Assembly: GCA_902783795.1 (NCBI GenBank) | Contig: CACZSO010000105.1 | Coordinates: 1-11,845, forward strand | Direction: 5' to 3' | Length of the DNA: 11,845 nucleotides | Source: an uncultured Eubacteriales bacterium | GTDB taxonomy: Bacteria > Bacillota > Clostridia > Lachnospirales > Lachnospiraceae | Shown: in pieces, positions 1 to 6,029 of the stretch | How the letters are laid out: the number at the start of each line of letters is the position of its first letter | Numbering within the stretch: the stretch's first letter is position 1 | Notes under the pieces: generated by a model | Told to the model about the DNA's origin: nothing | Seen by the model: only the letters and a program-made list of their open reading frames with translations | The model's database searches: none | Program-made: the position numbers and the translations under genes

Positions 1-117
1 GGTAAAACCTGCAGAGATATTCTTCGGGAACATGGAGAGATATGGCTGCAGACAGTAGATTGGGTGCTTAAGCAGGAAAAACTGCGGAGGCATGTTGAAC
101 AGGAATCGTATGAGTAA
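1..117 (+). CDS. 3' end of an unidentified gene (partial)
   Basis: Frame 1 is open from the first base to a TAA at 115-117 and encodes 38 residues of a charged, mostly hydrophilic C-terminal tail beginning GKTCRDILREHGEIW. The other two forward frames are closed within the first 60 bases, which supports this frame as coding. Its stop overlaps the start region of the next gene: ATGAGTAA at 110-117 holds a possible downstream start and this stop. That suggests one operon with translational coupling. I do not recognise the family from so short a piece. An acyltransferase or other cell-surface gene would fit next to an SGNH hydrolase, but that is only a guess. Confidence 0.5.
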   Translation, partial: GKTCRDILREHGEIWLQTVDWVLKQEKLRRHVEQESYE

Positions 118-1105
118 AAAATCATGGATCAGTCTGCTGGTCACAGGGCTTCTGATAGCTTTCGTACTTTTCATGTACCGGGGCGTTGCCCGTGACTATG
201 ACTGGCCACCATCAACAGAAGACACTAAAACGGCGGCGTCAGAGACGGCGCCGCCGTTTACTACGCCCCGGGAACCGGATATCGATGACAGGTATACCAG
301 CAGTGGGACAGAAGATGATACAGAAAGTGTGACAGCGACAGAGCCTGTATCTGACAAAGAAAAAGATACAGAAACTCCCGTAGAAAGGGACTCTGAACCA
401 GCCACACAAAGCGACACAGAACCATTTTCAGAACCAGATACAGAAAGCAGTCCGGAAGCAACAGAGCCGACACCAGGAAGTGAAACAGAACCGTCTCCCG
501 AAGTACCGACGGCACCCACACAGACCATAAATCCGGCGGTCGGGCAGCGGCTGATCTTCCTGGGAGATTCCCGGACCGTGGGATTGTACTGTTCTCAGGC
601 GTTTTCAGCTGAAGAAGCACCGGGCCATTATTTCTGGCATATTGGCGAAGAGATGTACGCCCACCTGGGCCCCATGACCTTTGTAGCCCATGGGGGCACC
701 GGGTATGACTGGCTTTCTGTATATGCCTTCGCGCGGGCGGTCACATGGAACGATGAAGCCCCTTCTTACATTTTCTGGTTCGGCATCAATGACCTCCAGA
801 ATGTGGAATATTACATTTCCTACATCAACAACGTAGCATTGGCTTATGGCCGGCCGGTCTATTACCTGACGGTGGGACCTGCCCGTGAAGATGCCCCTGC
901 AGGCTTTACGAATGCGGACATTGACGCTTTTAACGCCAGGCTGCGGGCCGGCGTACAGCCAGGCTGCCGGATCATTGAAGTCAATGCCTTTATGCAGGAT
1001 GGCCTGGCAAGAGGCGAAATGCACTTCATCGACCAGCTGCACTATGATTACGGGACCTATCAGGCCGTTTTCAATTACGTGATCAGCCAGATCAACGGGG
1101 GATGA
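92..1105 (+). CDS. Membrane-anchored SGNH/GDSL-type hydrolase with acidic Ser/Thr/Pro stalk
   Basis: Predicted surface esterase or lipase-like hydrolase of the SGNH superfamily, 337 residues. Residues 11-29 form one hydrophobic helix after a basic N-terminus, giving an N-in, C-out anchor. Residues about 40-145 are a low-complexity linker rich in Thr, Glu, Ser, Asp and Pro with recurring S-D-T-E-P units, probably a wall-spanning stalk. Residues 150-337 carry the SGNH blocks: GDSR with Ser160 as likely nucleophile, a glycine-rich block II near 200-204 (HGGTG), GIND (231-234) for the Gly/Asn oxyanion positions, and DQLH (314-317) giving Asp314 and His317 of the triad. Family substrates include O-acetylated glycans and lipids; which applies here is unknown. 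The start is uncertain: GGAGG at 86-90 lies only 1 base from ATG 92, TTG 95 is 4 bases away, and ATG 110 has AGGAA at 101-105. Starting at 110 removes only six residues. Confidence 0.85.
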   Translation: MLNRNRMSKKSWISLLVTGLLIAFVLFMYRGVARDYDWPPSTEDTKTAASETAPPFTTPREPDIDDRYTSSGTEDDTESVTATEPVSDKEKDTETPVERDSEPATQSDTEPFSEPDTESSPEATEPTPGSETEPSPEVPTAPTQTINPAVGQRLIFLGDSRTVGLYCSQAFSAEEAPGHYFWHIGEEMYAHLGPMTFVAHGGTGYDWLSVYAFARAVTWNDEAPSYIFWFGINDLQNVEYYISYINNVALAYGRPVYYLTVGPAREDAPAGFTNADIDAFNARLRAGVQPGCRIIEVNAFMQDGLARGEMHFIDQLHYDYGTYQAVFNYVISQINGG

Positions 1106-1134
1106 ACTTAAAACGGCCCTTCTGCTCAAAACCT

Positions 1135-1176
1135 TGATCAGGGCATGTGCAATCAGGAAAAGGCATGTGTGATCAG
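1135..1176. repeat. Short direct-repeat cluster (TGATCAG / GGCATGTG)
   Basis: GGCATGTG occurs at 1142-1149 and 1162-1169, exactly 20 bases apart. Each lies next to TGATCAG (1135-1141 and 1170-1176), and a variant CAATCAG sits at 1150-1156 between them. The TGATCA cores are palindromic. The spacing near two helical turns would suit a protein-binding site, but no promoter is obvious right beside it. The remainder of 1106-1300 shows no gene and no convincing terminator for the hydrolase gene. Confidence 0.4.
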
Positions 1177-1308
1177 TGGAAAGGCCCAAATGCACAGGCA
1201 GGCTTCGCTCATCCGCAGTGCGTGGCCGACGGATTAACCCCCGATAATGCCTGTAAGGAACTGCGGCGTATTCTGCCTGAGATTTTAGTTGTTTTTGCTT
1301 GCGGCAGG

Positions 1309-1335
1309 TTTAAAAAGTGGTAAACTATATATAAT
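1309..1335 (+). promoter_or_regulatory. Candidate sigma-A promoter for the MATE/sugar ABC unit
   Basis: A perfect TATAAT lies at 1330-1335 in an AT-rich run. The only -35 candidate is TTTAAA at 1309-1314, a poor match to TTGACA with a short 15-base spacer. An inverted repeat GTTTA-N8-TAAAC (1308-1312 and 1321-1325) lies between the two elements and may be an operator for a weak, regulated promoter. It would give a leader of about 170 bases before the MATE gene. Confidence 0.4.
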
Positions 1336-1356
1336 GATGCTGTGGTCAAAAGGAAA

Positions 1357-1487
1357 CACCTGGCTAATGTCATGCACAGCTGCGTGCTGCAGAGCAGGTG
1401 GCGGCATTCATGAAATATGTTATGAACAGATCTGCCATTATGTCGGGCGGACCTGATCAAACTGTGGGGATAGTTCCTGTTTCCCCA
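1357..1487 (+). promoter_or_regulatory. Structured 5' leader of the MATE gene
   Basis: The untranslated region between the candidate promoter and the MATE start can form at least two hairpins. CACCTG at 1357-1362 pairs with CAGGTG at 1395-1400 and encloses a small GCAC/GTGC pairing. TGGGGA at 1465-1470 pairs with TCCCCA at 1482-1487 around an 11-base loop containing TTCCT, which could pair with the AAGGA-type ribosome binding site at 1505-1510. No known riboswitch consensus is recognised, and no T-tract follows either stem. Regulation by structure is possible but unproven. Confidence 0.3.
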
Positions 1488-1515
1488 TGAAAATAAAAGG
1501 AAAGAAGGAAAAGAT

Positions 1516-2889
1516 ATGGCAGAAGCAAGACCTCGGGGCAGGGTAGGACTGGACCTTACACAAGGTTCGATCCTTTCGACATTGCTCAAATTCTCTATCC
1601 CCATCCTTTTTGCGAACCTGATCCAGCAGCTGTATAACACAGTTGACCTGATCATCATCGGCAAATATGTGGGCTCGGTAGGTACGGTGGGTGTATCCAC
1701 CGGCGGCGACTTTGTCAATATGCTGACTATGTTCGCGGTGGGCTTCTCGGCGGCCGGCCAGGTGTATATTTCACAGCTGGTAGGTGCCAATGAGCATGAA
1801 AGGGCGAACCAGACCATCGGTACGCTGCTGACGCTGTTAGTAGGTGGCAGTATCATCATCGGGCTAATCGGCGTTGTATTGGCTGCACCGTTTTTGCGGA
1901 TCATGAACTGCCCGGAAGAAGCATTGTCCGAAGCAAAAGCATACATGATCATTACCTGTATCGGTGCGCCTTTCGTCTTCGGCTATACGGCGATATGCGC
2001 GATTCTGCGGGGCATGGGTGAATCCAAACGTCCGCTGCTGTTCGTGACTATCGCCGCCATCTCCAATATTTTCCTGGACCTGTTCTTCGTGGTCTATCTG
2101 GACATGGGCGCGGCAGGAACAGCCTGGGCCACGATATTGGCGCAGCTGGCTTCGTTTATCGCCTCTGTGGTCTTTATGTACAGAAACCGCGACCGGTTCA
2201 ATTTTGACTTTAAACTGAAGAGTTTTGCTATTCGTAAAGAGCCTTTAAAGGTCATTCTGAAGCTGGGTATCCCGCGTTCCATCCAGAGCGCCATGATCAA
2301 CGTGACGCTTTTGTACTGCACCTCGAATATCAACAGCTACGGCATGATCGCTTCGGCTACGAACTCCGTGGGTAATAAGATCACCCGGTTCTCCAATATT
2401 ATCACGATGAGTATCGATACAGGTGCCGCGGCCATGATCGGGCAGTCCTTGGGCGCCGGCAAATATGACCGGGCCGGGAAGACCGTCCATGTAGCCCTGG
2501 CCTTTGCCATGGCCATGGCGGCGATCAACTGTCTGGCAGCGCTCACCATTCCTTATCAGATCTACGGCATCTTTACCAAGGATCCGGAGGTCATCGATTT
2601 CGGTGTGACCTTCCTGAAGATCTCCTGTGTGACCTTTATTACCGCATCGCTGATGGGTCCTTATCAGGCCATGATCAGTGGCGTCGGAAACGCCAGCCTG
2701 GGCTTTATCGTAGGCATTTTGGACGGCGTGGTGCTGAGGCTGGGTATCAGCCTGATCCTGACCCGCGTCTTTGGTATGGGCGTGTTAGGCTTCTTCTACG
2801 GCAATGCCTTTGCGAGATTAGGCCCGGTGATCATCGGAATGATCTATTTCTATTCCGGCGCGTGGAAGAGAAGGAAACTACTGATCTAA
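1516..2889 (+). CDS. MATE-family multidrug/toxin efflux transporter
   Basis: Inner-membrane cation-coupled antiporter of the MATE family, 457 residues and close to the usual 450-460, with about twelve hydrophobic segments in two homologous halves. Typical family signatures are present: an IQQLYNTVDLIIIG stretch at 36-49 in TM1-2, LRGMGESKRPL at 164-174, an N-x-x-LD-x-FFV block at 184-192, and the second-half counterpart GQSLGAGKYDRA near 309-320. The start is ATG 1516 with AAGGAA at 1505-1510, 5 bases upstream. The substrate cannot be read from sequence; the family exports cationic drugs, dyes and metabolites. No promoter or terminator is evident between this gene and the following ABC genes, so co-transcription is likely, though separated by a palindromic repeat that begins one base after the stop codon. 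Confidence 0.93.
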   Translation: MAEARPRGRVGLDLTQGSILSTLLKFSIPILFANLIQQLYNTVDLIIIGKYVGSVGTVGVSTGGDFVNMLTMFAVGFSAAGQVYISQLVGANEHERANQTIGTLLTLLVGGSIIIGLIGVVLAAPFLRIMNCPEEALSEAKAYMIITCIGAPFVFGYTAICAILRGMGESKRPLLFVTIAAISNIFLDLFFVVYLDMGAAGTAWATILAQLASFIASVVFMYRNRDRFNFDFKLKSFAIRKEPLKVILKLGIPRSIQSAMINVTLLYCTSNINSYGMIASATNSVGNKITRFSNIITMSIDTGAAAMIGQSLGAGKYDRAGKTVHVALAFAMAMAAINCLAALTIPYQIYGIFTKDPEVIDFGVTFLKISCVTFITASLMGPYQAMISGVGNASLGFIVGILDGVVLRLGISLILTRVFGMGVLGFFYGNAFARLGPVIIGMIYFYSGAWKRRKLLI

Positions 2890-2890
2890 T

Positions 2891-3007
2891 GCCTTCCCCT
2901 TGAGGGGGAGGTGTCATGCGAAGCATGACGGATGAGGTGGGGATAGTTGGATAAGGACACCTCATCAGTCAGCCTCGCGGCTGACAGCTTCCCCTCCAGG
3001 GGAAGCC
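2891..3007. repeat. Palindromic interspersed repeat, copy 1 (117 bp)
   Basis: A compact hairpin-rich element with near-perfect terminal inverted repeats (GCCTTCCCCT at the left, AGGGGAAGCC at the right). From left to right it contains hairpins at 2893-2911 (CTTCCCC/GGGGGAG), 2913-2929 (GTCATGC/GCATGAC), a central pairing GATGAGGTG (2931-2939) with CACCTCATC (2958-2966), 2968-2985 (GTCAGCC/GGCTGAC) and 2988-3005 (CTTCCCC/GGGGAAG). It fills the gap between the MATE stop and the ABC ATPase ribosome binding site and encodes nothing. It is clearly homologous to the copies at 5031-5138 and 11494-11593. It resembles MITE or REP-like elements seen in gut Clostridia; I cannot assign a named family. 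Confidence 0.85.
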
Positions 3008-3031
3008 TTGTTTGAACAGAAGGATAGTTTT

Positions 3032-4129
3032 ATGAAAATCGTACTTGAGCATCTGACAAAGCGTTATCCCAGCCGGGATAGAAAAAGAAAAGAGGAAGTC
3101 ATAGCTGTTAATGACTTTACCTTCGAGATCCCGGATGGGAAGCTGATAGGTCTTCTGGGGCCGTCCGGCTGTGGAAAATCCACGACCCTGAACCTGATCA
3201 GCGGCCTGGAAAAACCCACGGAAGGTAAGATCTATTTCGGGGAAGACGATGTCACGAACCTCCCGCCGGAGAACCGCGGGGTGGGTCTGGTCTTCCAGAA
3301 TTATGCGCTGTACCCCCATCTGACAGCCTATGAAAACATCATCTTTCCGCTGCAGAATCTGAAGGGGGAGGAGAAGCTTTCAAAGGAAGAAATGGAAGAG
3401 CGGGCCATGAAAGTGGCGAAAATGGTGCAGATCGAAAGACTGATGGAAAGAAAGCCGGGGCAGATGTCCGGCGGCCAGCAGCAGCGGGTAGCCATAGCCC
3501 GGGCGCTGGTGAAAACGCCAAACGTCCTGCTGCTGGACGAACCATTGTCTAACCTGGACGCCCGCTTAAGGCTGCAGACCCGGGAGGAGATCAAACGGAT
3601 CCAGCAGGAAACGAAAGTCACCACGATCTTCGTGACCCACGACCAGGAGGAGGCCATGTCCATCTCCGATATGATCGTAGTCATGAAGGAAGGGGCGGTA
3701 CAGCAGATCGGAAAGCCTCAGGAGGTGTACGATGTGCCGGAGAATTTGTTTGTGGCGAAATTCCTGGGTACCCCGCCCATCAATGTCTTTGAGGCTTCTG
3801 TAAAGAATGAGACGCTCTATATCGGCAGTGAAGCGGTGCTGAGAGTGGGGGGTGTTGCGGACCAGGATGTGTGGTGTGCCATCCGGCCGGAAGGCTTTAT
3901 CCCTGATGAAAACGGACCTCTGACCTGCGGTATGATCGCGGTAGAAGTCATGGGGCGTGATACCAGCGTCGTCTGCACTCACGATCTCTGCGAGGCTGTG
4001 CAGATCCGCACCATCATCAGCGCGGAAAATAAGATCGATGCCTCGAAAAAGACTATCCGATTCTCCTTAAAGCCTTATAAGACCTATATTTTTGCCAAAG
4101 GATCCGAAGAGCGGATCGACTTCACGTAA
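3032..4129 (+). CDS. Carbohydrate ABC importer ATP-binding protein (UgpC/MsmX type)
   Basis: Cytoplasmic ATPase that powers the importer formed with the next two permeases, 365 residues, the usual size for the family with its C-terminal regulatory domain. Visible motifs: Walker A GPSGCGKST (43-51), Q-loop Gln89, signature SGGQQ (146-150), Walker B LLLDE (166-170), D-loop SNLDA (173-177) and H-loop His203. Residues about 240-365 match the TOBE/OB-fold region found in MalK, UgpC and MsmX. The start chosen is ATG 3032 with AGAAGGA at 3018-3024, 7 bases upstream. An in-frame TTG at 3008 abuts the repeat element and lacks a suitable site. Four ABC genes follow one another on the same strand. Such ATPases can serve several sugar importers, so it may not be dedicated to this one. 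Confidence 0.93.
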   Translation: MKIVLEHLTKRYPSRDRKRKEEVIAVNDFTFEIPDGKLIGLLGPSGCGKSTTLNLISGLEKPTEGKIYFGEDDVTNLPPENRGVGLVFQNYALYPHLTAYENIIFPLQNLKGEEKLSKEEMEERAMKVAKMVQIERLMERKPGQMSGGQQQRVAIARALVKTPNVLLLDEPLSNLDARLRLQTREEIKRIQQETKVTTIFVTHDQEEAMSISDMIVVMKEGAVQQIGKPQEVYDVPENLFVAKFLGTPPINVFEASVKNETLYIGSEAVLRVGGVADQDVWCAIRPEGFIPDENGPLTCGMIAVEVMGRDTSVVCTHDLCEAVQIRTIISAENKIDASKKTIRFSLKPYKTYIFAKGSEERIDFT

Positions 4130-4139
4130 GGAGGCCCCC

Positions 4140-5030
4140 ATGGAAAAGAACAATCTGAAAGGATGGCTATATCTTCTGCCGGCCATAGCCTTTCTGGGAT
4201 TCTTCCTGGTGTATCCGCTGGTCGATGTCTTCATCTATTCCTTTGAGGAAGGATACAACTCTGCTTCCCAGACTTTCTTTGGCCACGGCTGGTATAATTA
4301 TTCGTATGTACTTCATGATACTTATTTCCTGCAGGCAGTAAAGAATACCATCATTCTGGTAGCGGTGACAGTGCCTTTGTCCACCGGGATCGCACTGCTC
4401 ATCAGCCTGGCCTTAAGCTCCATCAAACCCTTGAAAGAGCTGTTCCAGACCGTATATTTCCTGCCTTATGTGACAAATACACTGGCGGTAGGCCTGGTGT
4501 TCATGATCCTGTTTAAGAAGACGGCCTATTCGGACGGGATGATCAATGTACTGATCCAGCTGTTTGGCGGGAAATCCGTGGATTTCATAGACGGGCCTTA
4601 CTGGGCGAAGATGTTTGTGCTGTGTTTTTACACCATCTGGATCGTCATGCCTTTCAAGATCCTGATCCTGACCAGTGCTTTGGCGTCCGTGGACCAGACC
4701 TATTATAACGCGGCCCGGGTGGACGGAACATCGAAGTTCAGGATCTTTTATAAGATTACTCTGCCCATGATCTCGCCCATGATCTTTTACCTGGTGATCA
4801 CCGGCTTTATAGGCGCCTTTAAAGCTTATTCCGATGCGGTGGCACTGTTCGGGACAGATTTAAATGCGGCCGGCATGAACACGATGGTGGGCTACATCTA
4901 TGATATGCTGTATGGCAATTCAGGAGGATTCCCCTCTTACGCATCCGCCGCAGCCATCATTCTGTTTGTGATCGTACTGTCCATTACCTGTATCAATCTT
5001 TCGATCAGCAGGGATAAAATTCACTACTAA
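4140..5030 (+). CDS. Carbohydrate ABC importer permease 1 (UgpA/MalF-like)
   Basis: Integral membrane subunit, 296 residues with about six transmembrane helices (the first around 9-30). It carries the EAA coupling loop near 189-209: N-A-A-R-V-D-G-T-S, then F-x-x-I-T-L-P, which docks on the ATPase. Start ATG 4140 is preceded by AAGGAGG (GGAGG at 4130-4134) with 5 bases of spacing. It lies 10 bases after the ATPase stop, indicating tight coupling. Upstream in-frame ATG 4092 lies inside the ATPase gene and has no good site. It should pair with permease 2 as a heterodimer. The substrate is probably a sugar, oligosaccharide or glycerol-phosphate-type compound; sequence alone does not decide. Confidence 0.93.
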   Translation: MEKNNLKGWLYLLPAIAFLGFFLVYPLVDVFIYSFEEGYNSASQTFFGHGWYNYSYVLHDTYFLQAVKNTIILVAVTVPLSTGIALLISLALSSIKPLKELFQTVYFLPYVTNTLAVGLVFMILFKKTAYSDGMINVLIQLFGGKSVDFIDGPYWAKMFVLCFYTIWIVMPFKILILTSALASVDQTYYNAARVDGTSKFRIFYKITLPMISPMIFYLVITGFIGAFKAYSDAVALFGTDLNAAGMNTMVGYIYDMLYGNSGGFPSYASAAAIILFVIVLSITCINLSISRDKIHY

Positions 5031-5138
5031 GCCTTCTCCTTAAGGGGAAGGTGTCTGCGGAGCAGACTGATGAAGCGGAAAACCAATACACCTCATCAGT
5101 CAGCCTTGCGGCTGACAGCTTCCCCTCAAGGGGAAGCC
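5031..5138. repeat. Palindromic interspersed repeat, copy 2 (108 bp)
   Basis: Second copy of the element, beginning on the base right after the TAA stop of permease 1 and ending 3 bases before the GGAGG of permease 2. Its right half (TCAGTCAGCC, GGCTGACAGCTTCCCC, GGGGAAGCC) is nearly identical to copy 1. Its left half has drifted: CTTCTCC/GGGGAAG at 5033-5050, a different small hairpin GTCTGC/GCAGAC at 5053-5067, and a weakened centre GATGAAG versus CCTCATC. The paired changes in the small hairpin, with stem sequence replaced but pairing retained, indicate selection or mechanism acting on structure. Confidence 0.85.
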
Positions 5139-5153
5139 GCTGGAGGATTTTAA

Positions 5154-6029
5154 ATGAATCAGAAGCTTGATTTTGATCTGATAGAAAAAAGAGCGAAGAG
5201 AAGAGAGCGGGTCGGGAAGGCTGCCTTGTATGCCTTTCTGGTCTTCTGGGGGCTCATCGTCCTGTTCCCGTTTTACTGGATGGTGCTGACTTCCGTGAAG
5301 AGCTATTCCACGTACAATGCGGAATATATCCCTAAATTCTTTACCTTGAAGCCCACATTCCAGAATTACTTCGACGCGTTCTCTACGGTGAATCTGGCGG
5401 GTTATTTCGGTAATACCCTGATCTTTACGCTGGTGACTACAGCACTTATGATCATCGTGATCACATTGGCGGCTTTTGCCTTCGCGCGGTTGGAGTTCAA
5501 GGGCAAGAATCTGGTATTTACCGGCTTTCTGGCCCTCATGATGATCCCCACAGAGCTGGTGGTCATCACAAACTTCCAGACCATTACGAACTGGGGTTTA
5601 CGGAACACATTTACCGGTCTGATCCTGCCTTCAGTCACCTCAGTATTTTATATATATCTGCTGAAAGAAAACTTCGAGCAGGTGCCGGATGAGCTGTATA
5701 AAGCCGCAAAAGTGGACGGGACCTCAGACTTTAAGTATCTCTTAAAGGTGTTGATCCCCATCACCCGGCCCACCCTGGTCACCATCATCATCCTGAAAGT
5801 CATCGAGTGCTGGAATTCCTATGTATGGCCCCGCCTGATCACAGACGATGAGGCTTATTTCCTGGTGTCCAACGGTATCCAGGAGATCCGTGAGAATGGC
5901 TTCGGACGTGAGAACATCCCGGCCATGATGGCAGCGGTGGTGGTGATCTCTCTGCCGCTGATCATCCTCTTCCTGTTCTTCCACGATAAGATCATGGAAG
6001 GTGTTTCGAGAGGAGGCACGAAGGGATGA
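5154..6029 (+). CDS. Carbohydrate ABC importer permease 2 (UgpE/MalG-like)
   Basis: Second membrane subunit of the importer, 291 residues with about six helices: the first at 23-45, after a cytoplasmic N-terminus rich in Lys, Arg and Glu. The EAA loop is visible at 181-202: L-Y-K-A-A-K-V-D-G-T-S followed by L-L-K-V-L-I-P. Start ATG 5154 follows GGAGG at 5142-5146 with 7 bases of spacing, just outside the palindromic repeat. Its TGA overlaps the ATG of the binding-protein gene (ATGA at 6026-6029), a classic translational coupling. Confidence 0.94.
   Translation: MNQKLDFDLIEKRAKRRERVGKAALYAFLVFWGLIVLFPFYWMVLTSVKSYSTYNAEYIPKFFTLKPTFQNYFDAFSTVNLAGYFGNTLIFTLVTTALMIIVITLAAFAFARLEFKGKNLVFTGFLALMMIPTELVVITNFQTITNWGLRNTFTGLILPSVTSVFYIYLLKENFEQVPDELYKAAKVDGTSDFKYLLKVLIPITRPTLVTIIILKVIECWNSYVWPRLITDDEAYFLVSNGIQEIRENGFGRENIPAMMAAVVVISLPLIILFLFFHDKIMEGVSRGGTKG

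Noticed and set aside
196..620. Two open frames antisense to the SGNH gene's stalk region
   Set aside because: They mirror the repetitive Ser/Thr/Glu/Pro-coding DNA; their products are low-complexity or improbable, and they have no ribosome binding site or homology I recognise.
1209..1952. Minus-strand frame of 247 codons spanning the intergenic gap and the MATE 5' end
   Set aside because: It overlaps a well-supported transporter gene in antisense, has no plausible start site, and its product resembles no family.
2988..3010. Last hairpin of repeat copy 1 as an intrinsic terminator for the MATE gene
   Set aside because: The stem is followed by CCTTGTTTG, not a proper T-tract; copy 2 has no T-run at all. 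Weak attenuation cannot be excluded.
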